From: Adenanthera pavonina
Taxonomy: Eukaryota > Streptophyta > Magnoliopsida > Fabales > Fabaceae
Reading direction: 5' to 3'
Length of the DNA stretch: 64,000 bases
Assembly (NCBI GenBank): GCA_026686845.1
Contig: JAIVEN010000011.1
Location: 29,560,501-29,624,500, forward strand
The notes beneath the pieces were generated by a model. The model saw only the letters and a program-made list of their open reading frames with translations, did not search any database and was not told the DNA's origin. The translations under genes were made by a program, and so were the position numbers. This document shows positions 12,500 through 24,197 of this stretch, in pieces (position 1 is the stretch's first letter; every line of letters begins with the position of its first letter).

Positions 12500-13044
12500 G
12501 GGTGCATTGGTTTTTCTTTCATTTTTTTCCATACAACTTTTAGGTGCCTGATTGGTTCATCTTTATAAAAATGAAACCATGGTTTTCAATGATGATTTTT
12601 TAAGAAGATATGTTTGGTCAAACACAAACTGTCTTTTTGAAAAATGAAAAGTGAGTTAAACTGTAATTTTGAAAAAGGAACGGAAAAGTTACTTTTTTTT
12701 TAACAAAACGTGGGTTTTAGAAAAAGAGAAGCAAATTTACTCTATATTATACATCTAAAAGTACTTTTAACCCTTATTATCTAAATAGACTTTTTGTCAA
12801 ACTTACTTTTGCAAAAAAAAATCCAAACATAATAACTTACAACAAACTTACTTGATCTAAACTTCATTTTTATAAACTTCATTTATCTTAATTTAATTTT
12901 ACAAAACTGAGAACCAAACGAGCAGATTGATCTTTTAACTTGAGATACATCCTTTTCCTTTTTTTATCGTCTTTGCTTGAAATGCATCTTTTATGCCTAA
13001 TGTGCTAAGTCCCAACTTGAAGATGATCATATGAATCTTGGTGG
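12500..13044. other. Non-coding AT-rich stretch, possible foldback element
   Basis: A GGGTGCATTGGTTTTTC word at 12500 faces GAGAACCAAACGAG near 12908, a pairing common at ends of plant MITEs. The match is short and nothing else supports an element. No gene was seen. Confidence 0.25.
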
Positions 13045-13247
13045 TTTGGTATGGTAGAATTTCTACTCAAGATTTCATCAACTTCTATGCCTGATTCAGG
13101 CAACCTATTTGCAAAAATAGTTGAAGCATTATCAGATTTAATAGCCTTACTTGATATCTTAATTGCATTTCAATATAAGTTCTTGAAATGGTTTGAGACA
13201 ATCAACTATGGGTCTTCTTTGATTATGCGCCCACTATTATCTATAGC
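13045..13247 (-). pseudogene. FAR1/FRS-like relic, C-terminal fragment (left of LTR element)
   Basis: Read on the minus strand this gives DNSGRIIKEDP, then FKNLY, AIKISSKAIKSD and SGIEVDEIL, the order seen at the C-terminus of FAR1-related (FRS) proteins, MULE-transposase-derived plant transcription factors. Stop codons interrupt it (after KEDP and after NLY). It ends exactly at the target duplication of the LTR retrotransposon at 13248-21512. The reading resumes in the same protein order at 21513, so this piece and the next are one former gene. Confidence 0.65.
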
Positions 13248-13800
13248 TGTGAACACCCCATTTTGTCCGAGCACTTTTAAAATATATATATAAGTATAAT
13301 AATAAAAATAAAAATAAATAAATAATAATAATAAAAGAGACAAAAAAAAATTTTAACCTTGAGCTGAAATCATCTGAGCCCAAGCCCACCCTGAGCTAGG
13401 GCTCACATGTGAGTAAATAAACAAAGCAGAGGGCGGACGTAAGAGAGGGGGGCTGCGAGAAGGAAGCGTGAGGAGAGAAGGAAAGAAAAAGAGAGAGAGG
13501 GCCGCGACGCGGAGAGGAGCAGAGAAAGAGAGAACAGAGGGAACTTGGCCAAAGAAAAATCAGAGGGAGCTAGGGCAGAGCCGTGAAGAGGGAGAGGGGG
13601 AGCTGCGAGACAGAGAGGGAGGGCAGAGGGAAGACGCGAAGGAGGAGAGGACGGAAAAAAACAGAGAGAGCCGCGAGGAGGGAGAACCGAGAAGTGAGAG
13701 TGTGAGACGGAGGAGGCGAGACAGGCCTTCCATCGGGCGGGCCAGTTTCACTCTTTTTCTTTCCCTCCGCGCCATCCGCGTCGCATCTCCGGGTGTGACA
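13248..13800 (+). repeat. Left LTR of the non-autonomous retrotransposon
   Basis: 553 bp, TG...CA. The first third is AT-rich with (AAT)n. The last third is a GC- and purine-rich GAGAGAGG block that gives spurious Arg/Glu-rich frames. It matches 20941-21512 almost base for base. Confidence 0.9.
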
Positions 13801-14059
13801 GTTTCGTGACTCCACTGGGGAGTGTTTGAGAGTCAGGCCTTTATAGGTTTACCATGTTCTTTTATGGCTTTACATTTATTTTGGGATGCTCTTTTATCTA
13901 AATGTTGTTTGCCTCACATGATTTAGGTAGATAACATGCTTGGTAATTTTGTCTGTTCATATGCTTTTAAATGTATTTGTGAGTTGAATAAAATGTGCTA
14001 GGATAGATAACATGTGGAATGAACCTTAGGATAGACGACTGTTATCTATTTGTGTATTG

Positions 14060-15310
14060 CTTTGTGTGCTGTTTTATCTGTAGGTGGGGAATTTGGGTAA
14101 TGCTTGGGTCATGAGGTTTGTATGCTCCCTTCACACACTGAGCACTTCCACCTCCAACCTCACACACATAATGGGCCTTATACCCGGGTCTGAGAGTATC
14201 CTAGTATAGTTGGAGTTTGTAACAATGCCTTTGAGGGGCTATTAAGCTCCCAGATACCATTGTGAAGACTTCATCCAGTTGTTACCTATTTGCTAAGTTT
14301 AGTCCGGGAAGGGCTATTAAAGCTCTCAAAGGATTAAATTTACTGGATAGGATTCCTGTCTTGACGACGGGGGGTAGCTTGGGAATCTTCTTGGAAAATA
14401 GAACCATCCCAAAACCTGCACATAATAGTGGATGAAGCTTAAATGTTAACTCAACCAGTTAAAGCCAAGAATCCTACCCTAGGGGGGCACCTAATATAGG
14501 ACATGGTGGAGCGTATCCTGTCTTATACATTCTCTTTTCATATGATTTAAATTGCATTAATGGAATGGTTATCATATTAATTGGTCTTCAATTATTTTTA
14601 TATCTTATTCATGGAGAGACCTTGTCCTTCATGATACAGGACTCGTTTCTGTCTCCTTGAGAATTCAATAAGGATCTTTAAAGAGAGAAGCTTTTATGAC
14701 AATTAAACGGGGACCTAATAATATTTTAACTAATCAAATTCATGGTTTCTTTTATCTCACCTTTTCATTTTTTTTTTGAGTTAAATAACATGTGCTAGGA
14801 TAGATAATATGCGGAATGAACCCTAGGGTAGACGACTGTTATCTATTTATGTATCGCTTTGCTTGCAGGTGGGAAATTTGGGTAGTGTCTAGGTCATAAG
14901 GTCTATAGGATCCCCTCACACACTGAGCACTTACGCATCTAACCTCACCCACATAATGGGCTCTATACCCAGGTCTGAGAGCATCCAAGGATAGTTGAAG
15001 TTTGCAATGGTTCTTTTGAGGGGCTGTTAAGCTCCCAAAGATTACTGTGAAGACTTTACCTGAGCTGTTACCTAATTGCTAAGTTTAGTCTGGGAAGGGC
15101 TTGTAAGCCCTTAAAAGATTAAATTTATTAAAATGGGGTTTCCATCTCAATGGTGGGAGCAACTCGAGGACCTTTAGGAAAATTAGAACCACCCAAAAAC
15201 TTATGCACACTATTAGATAAAGTTTAGAAGCCAACCTAATTAGGTGGAGCTTGACTTCTATAAGGTAAATAGCATAACCTAGGGTGTACCTAACATAGGA
15301 CACAAAGGGA
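14060..15310 (+). repeat. Two-copy direct duplication, period about 785 bp, in element interior
   Basis: The words CACACACTGAGCACTT, CTCACACACATAATGGGC (CTCACCCACATAATGGGC in copy 2) and TTTGAGGGGCT recur in the same order from about 14060-14560 and from about 14840-15310. The copies are visibly diverged. Neither copy encodes a recognisable protein. Confidence 0.75.
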
Positions 15311-18230
15311 GCATATCATTCATTCATGCATCCTTCACTTTCCATTAAACCTTTAGAAAAGAGTAGTAGATTACTCTGTACCGAAGTGGCTATTTAATAT
15401 CATTGCATCAATTGATGGTAATATATTTGCCATGATGATGGTTTGCATTGGAAGTTCACTCCTCTCTATGGGTCCTCAATACTGATCGACCAGGAAGCAT
15501 GAGTTGTATGTTTTCATTGTTAATTTTTTTTATATACTTTGTGACCTATTCGTTTACCCTATATCTCTACCTGACAGTTAGTCCGGAGTTTATTTATTCC
15601 CTTATACACCCTCGAGCAAAGGCTTGTGACTCTCCATTCTTTTATGATGATGGACCTTTGAACCAAAATCAATACACCATAAGTGAAGCAACACAATAAA
15701 TTGCATCCATGTTGCATTTCTTAATAAAAAACCCAGAATTTATAGAATACAGGATTATTGGTCCTTTGCAATAAAGAAGTCAACTTAAGCATTGCTAGGG
15801 CTAAAGTTTTTAGGAGTCAAATCATAAAGAGTGAAATCATGCCCATGTTCCATGAATATGTCAAGGGTTACATCCTTCAACCTTTCACACGTTTGCCTCC
15901 TTCACCTTATTGCTCGCCTATTGTTATTTTCCCATCCACGGAAAACCCATAAGCATTTATGAAGCATAATTCCATGCCCTTGCCTTGACCATAAGAGGAC
16001 ATTTGCATAAGTTAGATAAGGGTTATAGGACTTGTCTTAAGTGCATAGCCAAAAAAAAAAAAGGAAAAAAAAGGAAAAAAAGATAGAGAAGAGGAAGAAT
16101 GAAAGCCCAAGTTCCAAGTATCACATTCGTCAAAAGATCTTTTTCTTCATTTGTCAATGCTTGTCTAGTCTGAAGTTAAAATTGACTTTATTTAACCGTG
16201 TCAATGTTGTAAGTCATGCATTTATATCTTATCCTGCTTTGCCCATTCTTCTTATTAATCATTTGGACATACCGCTCACCTCATATAGTGTCCCTAAGAA
16301 AAAGAAAAAAGAAAAGAAGAAAATCAAAATGTGCATTTCCCCAATGAAAATACTTCAATTGATGTGAGTAATGGATGAAGTCCTGAGTAAATTATGTTGC
16401 CAAGATAAAATAAATAAACAAATGTAATAAATAGAGAGAAGGAAAAAAAGAAAGAAAAAGAAAAGAGAGAAAAAAAAAGAGAGAATGTGAAAAAGTGAAA
16501 GAGAGATATGATTATATGTTCCACAAACGAGTCAAGTCGAGGAAATGAGGTACTCTTTCTCTTCCCATTCTAAAAAAGTTACCCTAGTCGCCCTAATTGA
16601 GCCTGAAGTAGTGATATTCATTTCATTAGCCCAAAGTTGACTAATAATAGGGGCGAGTAGTTTTAACATGTTTTTATGCTGAAAATTCAAATATCAAGAG
16701 AGGATTATACCTAAATTTGGTCTAAGCATCTACCATTTCATAGCTTATGGAAATTTTTCCTCCCTCCAACAAGAAGCAATAAGAATTAACACATGAGTAT
16801 TGACACAAGAGAGTGGTCTCGAAATTCCCAAAAAAAAAGAAAAATAAAAAAAAGGAAGGATAAAATTCTCAAGGAGAAACCCACACATGAAAATGATTGA
16901 GACAACTACTCAAAAGAAAAAAAAAAAGAGAGAGAAGCTCTCATTATGGAAAAAAAAGGGAAATTACGCTGGAGATATCTAAATTTTCCAAGTGAAGCTC
17001 TAAGAGACTACACGTTTTTCCAAGATAACACAACTATCAAAGCAAAGTTTTCATTGCACTCTCACTTTCCACCTAACCCCCATTGTCGCCCTTTTGTCCA
17101 TACAATAATTCTTAAAGTTGTACTCCTCACTTGAATGTGTCGACATTATAATCCATTTCTTCTTAACCCATCATTGTGCCTTTTTGATTGACCAACGATA
17201 TTGCCCTTCATGACCACATTACAATCTTGGAGATCCTCTTTTGGTATATGAGTTTCAATATAGAATCGTGTTAAAGAGGCAATAGAAGGAGGTAGATGGA
17301 AGAAATAATAAGGGCATGGTATTTTTGAGCCTTATATCCTTTCATTTCGTAAACTTATTCACCCGGGCCACATTACAAATGCCTAAAGTCCTCATGGAGG
17401 CTTGACTTGTTTGAATACAATTGGGACAATAATCTTGTAGGGAAAGTCATCAAGATTGAGATACCTCAAACTAAAAAAAAAGAAAGAAAAAAAAAGGGGA
17501 AAAGAAAATCATGGCTCTAAATGAAATCCCTTGCTCACATCAATTTTGCTATTTTCAGATTGAACATGCAAAGCCAAGAAGAGGACTTCTTCCTTACTCT
17601 CATCTCCTCTCATTCCGTTTTTCACATTACCTGACAACATGTCCAGGGTAAAATTTATGCATTCTCAAATTTTACTTCTTTATCACTTCCCACTTCACTT
17701 TCTCAATAAAATTCTAGCATCGTACCACCCAACATCCATTCTTCAAGCATTTCTTGCCCAAATGGTTTCTTGCTTTCATATTCCCAACATTCCATCGATA
17801 TTGGAGCTTCATTTCTTTTCTATACCTAACTTTGTGTCTATTATGTCTGACTACATTGGCATTTTTAAATAAAGTAATTACAAATTTTACTCATCAGCTA
17901 GTCAAGCATTAAAAATGAAGATAGATTGAGACAAAAGGGGAAGATAGCCATACCAGACAAGCATCAAAATGGGGGCAATTAAACTCCCTAAATAAAAATT
18001 CCAAAATATTGATAATGATAATAAAAAACAAAGGAAGAAGAAGAGCCTAGGATGTCTAAGAGTGTGTCTAGCTCCTAATAGAGCACATTCATGTAATCTT
18101 TGAGTGAAGTTTCTCCTGGGGCAGATAAAGTCTTCTGAATTGCAAAGACCAAACCAATCCTATATTTTGTAAATTTAGGTATTTTACATACTGATTTCTT
18201 GCATCAAACATTACAAATGCATCTTTCTTT
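15311..18230. other. Non-coding interior of the LTR element with poly-purine tracts
   Basis: Scattered A-rich tracts such as AAAAAGGAAAAAAAGG and GAGAGAAAAAAAAAGAG produce Lys/Glu or Phe/Ser frames of no biological plausibility. No gag or pol motif was found in any frame. Confidence 0.5.
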
Positions 18231-19850
18231 CAAGAACATTGGGAAAGTAAAAGCAAAATTTTGCATCCATCACATCAACATAAGCATACTAAAAAAAAAA
18301 CTCATAAAAAATGCATAAAAAAGAATACAAAAATAAAAAGAAAGAGAAAAAGATCATGAAAAATGCCAAGAAGAAAAAAGGGGAAAAAAAACATCGCTTC
18401 ACATCATTCATTGCATGCATTACATCAAAATAAATAAGATTGAGGCAAATGAAAAATCAACTCTTCAAGTGAAGTGAAATGAAAACAAAAATCTTGCCCC
18501 CATTTTATCAAGATTTGGTTTCACTCAGATTGGTGTCACCATGAAATCACACTTGTGACACTCATATCTCATGCATTGCATCATATAAACTTCTGCTCGG
18601 ATTGAGACCACCATAATATTCTCCTTTCTCTCAGCAAATGCATAATCAAGCTTTTAAATCAAAAGATTGTTCCATTCGTGCATCATCCATTGCATACACT
18701 GCATCAAAATTAGCTCCCACTCAGATTGGGCAACAATGAAAGAGTAAAACAAAAAAACAAAAAAAAAACAAAGAAAACAAAAATAAAAAAAACAAAAAGC
18801 AAACAAAAAAAAATCTTGTATGTTCCATTTGGAAAAAAGAAAAGAAAAGAAGAAGAGAATTTTGCATAAACTATAGCATGAAAAAAATTTTCACTTTCAG
18901 ATTGGGGCATATAAAAAAAAAATCACATCTCACATACATTTTCTTTGCATACATTACAAATAAATTCTCATTCAAATTGAGAGGAAAAATTTTCATGTCT
19001 CACATGCATTTTCCTTACATGCATTACATATATAAATTCTCATTCAAATTGGGGTATACATGACCAATCATGCATTTTACATGCATCCTTTTTACATACA
19101 TTACATCAAAATAAGCTCCCACTCAGATTGAAAAGAAAAAAAAAATTTTGCATTTTGACATGCATCTTCCATTGCGTACATTACATCACCATAAACTTCC
19201 TTCTAGATTAGGCAAAACAAATTGGAAAAAACAAAACAAAAAAACAAAAGAAAAAAAGAGAAAAACAAAACAAAAAAAAAAACCAAACAAGAAAATTCTT
19301 GCATGTTCCATTTGAAAAAAAAAAAGAGAAAAAAGAAAAGAAAAAAAGGAAAAAAGAAAATTGTAGCATGACAAAATTCACTTTAGGATTAAGGCAAAAA
19401 AAAAAATTTTTCATGTTTCACATGCACTTCCCTTACAGGCATTACATAAATAAATTCTCATTTGTGCCAGGGCAAATATGAGAAATCTCACGTTTCATAT
19501 GCATTTTCTTTGTGCATAACATCAAAATAAAATTCTCATTGACATTGGGGCAAAAATTTTGTCACTCTACATGCATCTTCCGTTGCATACATGGCATTAT
19601 GGTAAGCTTCATTTCAAATTGGGGCAAAACAAATGAAAAAAAAAAAAGAAAAAAAGAAGAAGAAGAAAGGAAATTACATGCCACCAATATTTACCATTAC
19701 ATGCATAGCATCACAACAAACTCAAAAAAAAAAAAGGAAAATCTCCATTTTACATGCATTGCAAAAGGGGATCCTTACATCCTAGAAAAAATGGCATTGT
19801 GCCAGCATCATATATTGTCCACTGCGTCAAATAAACTCCGCAAAGTGGGG
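18230..19850 (+). repeat. Semi-tandem A-rich repeat array
   Basis: At least ten units of variable length contain CATTGCATACATTACATCA, then AAGCTCCCACTCAGATTGGGG-like words, separated by A-rich runs. Examples begin near 18690, 18945, 19012, 19090, 19171, 19430, 19508 and 19580. Unit length varies from about 70 to 250 bp because of A-run expansion. Confidence 0.7.
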
Positions 19851-19959
19851 GTAATCAAAGCACCAGGTCCTAAGTCTAAAAAATTTTGCATAAGAACCCC
19901 AGGTCTTGCACCATGACGGGTGTCACCTCAAAAACATCTTATTTTTGTCAAGGCCCAGG

Positions 19960-20345
19960 CGGCATCTTTAAATTTCTGTCATTTAAATTCTGTTAAAGCC
20001 CTGACTAGCGGCAGGCACCATTTAAATTTCTGTCATTTAAATTTTTGTCAAAGTCCTGACTTGTGGCAGGCACCCTTTAAATTTCTGTCATTTAAATTCC
20101 GTCAAAGCCCTAACTTGCGGCAGGCACCCTTTAAATTTCTGTCAAAGCCCTAACTAGTGGCAGATACCCTTTAAATTTCCGTCATTTAAATTATGTTAAA
20201 GCCCTTACTTGCGGCAGGCACCCTTTAAATTTTCGTCATTTAAATTTCTGTTAAAACCCTGACTTGCAGCAGGCACCTTTTAAATTTCTGTCATTTTAAT
20301 TATGTTAAAACCCTAGCTTGCGACAGGCATCCTTTAAATCTTTGT
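19960..20345 (+). repeat. Seven-unit tandem array, about 54-bp monomer
   Basis: GGCAGGCACC recurs at about 20010, 20065, 20119, 20159 (variant), 20213, 20267 and 20324. The linker has TTTAAATTTCTGTCATTTAAA and AAAGCCCT words. One unit is shortened to about 40 bp. The array lies in the interior of the LTR element near its 3' LTR. Confidence 0.85.
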
Positions 20346-20940
20346 CTTTATTGTTCATCCATCTTACCCCCCAAACAAAATACATGTTTTCTTCTTCATT
20401 TGTTTCTAAGTACGAATATCATTTCATTATCTTCTTCCTTAGAAAACAAATGAAGAGGGGCAGCTCATCAACATGATATTTTGTTTGGATCTTGCTATCA
20501 CATTTTGTTTTAGTGATCATTCATGTTAGTCACTTCATCCGCCTACTGCATCAGTCTTAGTCTAGTTGACATAGTTATTCATTCGTGTCACATCATTGCA
20601 TGTTGCATTAGTTTGACTCTAGCTCGAGTTAGTTGTTCATTTGTGCATCCATTAAAGTCTAGTTCAATTTATTTAGTCAAATCTCAATTCACATTTCACA
20701 TTTGCCTTGTATGTCTTGCATCAAAATATTCATTCATCATTAAATCATTCATACCAAAAATAGAGTTTTGTATGCTCTAAATTCATGTCATATTATATCT
20801 CTTTGTGTCAGGGGCATGTGAGTCTTTTATGTTTTGCACGGACAAAATTCATGTTCTAATCTTTACTCGTTGCTTATGCGAGAACTCCAAAAACTACATT
20901 TTCCTCATTCTCACATAAGAAACTAGTAAAGAGGGACAAC

Positions 20941-21512
20941 TGTGAACACCCCATTTTGTCTGGACACTTTTAAAATATATATATAAGTATAATAATAAAA
21001 ATAAAAATAATAATAATAATAAAAAAATAAATAATAATAATAAAAGAGACAAAAAAAAAGTTTTAACCTTGGGCTGAAATCATCTGAGCCTAAGCCCACC
21101 TTGAGCTAGGGCTCATGTGTGAGTAAATAAACGAAGCAGAGGGCAGACGTAAGAGAGGGGAGCCGCGAGGAGGAAGCGTGAGGAGAGAAGGAAAGAAAAA
21201 GAGAGAGAGGGCCGCGACGCTGAGAGGAGCAGAGAAAGAGAGAACAGAGGGAACTTGGCCAAAGAAAAATCAGAGGGAGCTAGGGCAAAGCCGCAAAGAG
21301 GGAGAGGGGGAGCTGCGAGAGAGAGAGAGAGGGCAGAGGGAAGACACGAAGGAGGAGAGGACGAAAAAAAATAGAGAGAGCCGCGAGGAGGGAGAACCGA
21401 GAAGTGAGAGCGAGAGACGGAGGAGGCGAGACAGGCCTTCCGTCGGGCTGGCCGGTTTTGCCCTTTTTATTTCTCTTCCCGTGCCATCCGCGTTGCATCT
21501 CCAGGTGTGACA
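20941..21512 (+). repeat. Right LTR of the non-autonomous retrotransposon
   Basis: 572 bp. It differs from the left LTR by scattered substitutions and by an expanded AAT run near its start, which accounts for most of the 19-bp length difference. The PPT-like GTAAAGAGGGACAAC precedes it and the ATAGC duplication follows it. Confidence 0.9.
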
Positions 21513-22650
21513 ATAGCACATCCACTTCAATCATGATTGGTCCATCTCTTCATAATGTATTTTGGAGGAATAATTCTTATATTCCATAACTGTAGTACTC
21601 AAAGAGCGTGGCTGCATAAGATCCCAATAAATTCATACTTCTTGCAACTACATACCCTTGTTTCATTTTGTAAGTTAAAGGTAACCTTGTGATCCCTTAT
21701 ATCTCCCATTACACACTTTTATATTCAAATAATGTTGAAGAATATTGATTACACTCTTTAAAGAGTATGTCACATGACTTCTTCTATTCCTCTTTAACTT
21801 GAAGAAAAATTGCAAGTGTATATATGTTTCTTGCATTTTTCAACAAAAGGATATCCATATTCAATGGTGTTAATGTTTGACTCGTCATATTTTATCTCCA
21901 CCTCCCTAAATCTCATGTCCCCTTATAATCTTTCGAAATGTCTTAAAAAATCCAACACATTAAGTGAAGACTTCATATAATCTCATAATCAACCATTGAA
22001 ACCTTCACTCAATTGTGTTAATGTAGCACTTGCAAAAAAGGCATGTGGCCTATATACTGATGTCCATTTCTCTTTCTTTCCAAACTACTCTTGCATCCAT
22101 TTATTTTGACGAAGGTTATGTTTGTCAATTATTGACTCCCATGCATCAAGAAAGTTTTTCTCATTTTCATAGAGATAATGTAGTGCCTTAATTCTAAGCA
22201 AAAGATTCTGATTTCTTAAAAGCATTATTGAGAGCATTTTGAAATAGATGCCAAGTGCACAAATGATGATACGACTTAGGTAAAACCTTTGTAATTGCTT
22301 TTTACATTGTTGCATCTTAATTTTAAAAATTGTGCTTGGTTTTTCCTCACACATGGCTTTTATAAAAGTTTTAAATGGCCATTCAAAAAACTTAGTAGTT
22401 TTATCATATAATATTGCAGCACCAAATATAACAGTTTGTTGACAATGATTGAAACCAAGAAAGGGTGAAAATGGTTGAAAATTACGATTTGTATGATAAA
22501 TAATATTAAAAGATACCATATCTCCAAAATGAAAATAATCTACAACCATTTGTAAATCCACCCAAAAAATATTTGTTCTTTGAAATTTTTAGCATCAAGT
22601 TGAATTTTAAAAAAAAAGATGGATTCTCATTCTGTCTTGACTAAAAATAA
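21513..22650 (-). pseudogene. FAR1/FRS-like relic: MULE transposase domain and SWIM finger
   Basis: The minus strand has an open stretch 22085-22561 with FGDMVSFNIIYHTNRNFQPF, FLGFNHCQQTVIFGAAIL and AMCEEKPSTI, the MULE domain of FAR1-related proteins, then ENEKNFLDAWESIIDKHNL. Upstream, ENPSFFFKIQLDAKNFK (about 22580-22640) is in another frame. Downstream, after stops, CSCKKYEFIGILCSHAL (about 21650) matches the SWIM zinc finger (CxC...CxH), then PPKYIMKRW. Several stops and frameshifts show decay. FRS proteins are plant transcription factors domesticated from MULE transposases. Whether this was a host gene or a MULE cannot be decided here. Confidence 0.75.
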
Positions 22651-23569
22651 TAAAGTAAAGTATAGGCCTCACCTTCTTTCATTTCTATCATTTTCTTATG
22701 AGTCCAATGATAGATAATGTCCTTAAGAGTGTATCCACCATTCTCTCACAATCCAACTTGTCAACTCAAAAATTCAAAAATCAATTTTTGTCATATACCA
22801 AAATGATTTGCCAATTCAATTTTAGTTGCTTGAGCACTAGAAAAGCCTTTCTTTGAGATTATAGATTCAAAATACCATGATTATATATATATATGTGTGT
22901 TCCATTAATCTAAGTATGACCTAGAGATCACTTTGATAACACCTTCTCCTTTCATTTTTAATTAATTGGTTATTGCAATTAGTGGTGACTCACCACCCAT
23001 AACACAATCAATCTTAAAAAAAACACTTCCATACAAGGATTTGAAAATAGGCAAAATACATTGAATAGATCAAATCAATTGGTGACCTACCACCCATAAC
23101 TTGGGCATGCATTGACCCACTATCCAAAACGCATTTCACTTTAAAATAGGGACATTCAAATAAACCTAAAACACACATAAAGAGATAGTGGGAGAAGATG
23201 GAGTTCTATTTCTTAGCCAAAGAGAGAAGCAACATTTTCTGAAGTGAAAGTTGAGATTTTTTTACCTCATCGAATTTTGAGTGAGTCGAGTAGATGAGGC
23301 AATCCACGATCATAACATTGAGTTGAGCAAAGGAGAGCTATGAACCAAAGAAAAAAGCAAGCCACAAGCTGATGCCAAAGAATGAGAGAACGATTAGGGA
23401 TTGAGAGAAGCACAAAGTAAGAATGGGTTAGGGTACCAGTGTTTGTGTCTCTCTAAAGGGCAAAGTATAAAAAAAAATATCATTTTCATGTGTTTTGGAA
23501 AATTTCAGAGTATCTGGCCAAAAATTAATATAAAATTATAACTCACAAATTATATAAAATTGTAACTAG

Positions 23570-23818
23570 CGAGGCTATTTTCCTTACTAAATTTCTCACT
23601 AATTATTTTCTTTTGGCAAGGAATAACATAAGCCTTGCTAATTCCCTCGGTAGTTATTTTTATTTAGCGAGGAATGAAAAATGCCTTGCTAAATTAACCA
23701 TTGATGACAAAATTGTGCATTCCTAGCTAATGTTTTTGCTAATTGAGTATTTTAGTTAGGGATAAATGATTTCTTACTAAATTCTCTCGCTAAATTAAAT
23801 TTTTCTAGTTGGGACTCA
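23570..23818 (-). mobile_element. Possible CACTA (En/Spm)-like terminal region inside the FRS relic
   Basis: On the minus strand, starting near 23815, CCAACTAGAAAAATTT is followed by repeated TTTAGCGAGAGAATTTAG-type words (TTTAGTAAG, TTAGCAAGG, CTCGCTAAAT). CACTA elements begin CACTACAAGAAAAAT and carry such subterminal repeats. It sits between the DNA-binding and transposase parts of the FRS relic. The other end was not found. Confidence 0.35.
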
Positions 23819-24197
23819 TGATTGTATTCCTTCTCAAAAAATGAAACATATTTTCCAATTCTTATTGTGTGATAGTCATTCAAGCCATGCAGCCACTCCT
23901 CAAATCCTTAGAAATCCTTTTTGCTTCATGATTGCTCACCCTCATGAACACTTCTTTAAAATATACAAATATTTGTGATATTACTGTCTTATGATCTTTC
24001 CTGCTTTTCCTTACCGAGTCTTTTCTAATGGTAAAACAAACCAAACCGGCATATGGATTGTAAGATATATATGCATGTTCTTTATTACCAAACTCCAAGC
24101 TAACATATGGAGTTAAATTTGTTTGAGTAACTTCATGTTCTATCAGAGTTTCAAATGAATGAGTAGTAGATGCCATTATACAATCTATCAAATTCAC
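23819..24197 (-). pseudogene. FAR1/FRS-like relic: N-terminal FAR1 DNA-binding domain
   Basis: A minus-strand open frame carries LTPYVSLEFGNKEHAYISY, then CFTIRKDSVRKSRKD and FVYFKEVF. These are the landmarks of the FAR1 DNA-binding domain (WRKY-GCM1 zinc-finger type) at the N-terminus of FHY3/FAR1 proteins. After a stop near 23880 the domain continues in shifted frames (SGCMA, GKYVSFFEKEYNHE), matching the end of the domain. It is upstream of and collinear with the MULE-domain piece, with an insertion-like gap between them. Confidence 0.65.

Larger units (their letters stand above)
13248..21512 (+). mobile_element. Complete non-autonomous LTR retrotransposon, no coding capacity
   Basis: Two near-identical direct repeats, 13248-13800 and 20941-21512, begin TGTGAACACCCC and end GTGTGACA. 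They are flanked by a perfect 5-bp duplication, ATAGC (13243-13247 and 21513-21517). A purine-rich GTAAAGAGGGACAAC abuts the right LTR and points to plus orientation. The sequence after the left LTR (GTTTCGTGACTCCACTGGGG) is where a primer-binding site should be; I could not assign the tRNA with certainty. The 7.1-kb interior has no recognisable gag, protease, RT or integrase. It holds a roughly 785-bp duplication, long A-rich semi-repeats and a 54-bp tandem array. It resembles the non-autonomous (LARD-like) derivatives of Ty3/gypsy elements. The family is inferred, not shown. Confidence 0.85.

Noticed and set aside
13468..13815. Arg/Glu-rich and Ser/Leu-rich frames, repeated at 21178-21534
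   Set aside because: They are translations of the purine-rich part of the LTRs. Both LTR copies show them and no family is recognisable.
16041..19916. Several Lys/Glu- or Phe-rich frames in the LTR element interior
   Set aside because: They follow A/G-rich low-complexity tracts, have no domain and are not conserved between the internal repeats.
19920..20153. 77-codon frame with repeated HLNFCHLNF
   Set aside because: The repetition reflects the 54-bp tandem array, not a repeat protein.
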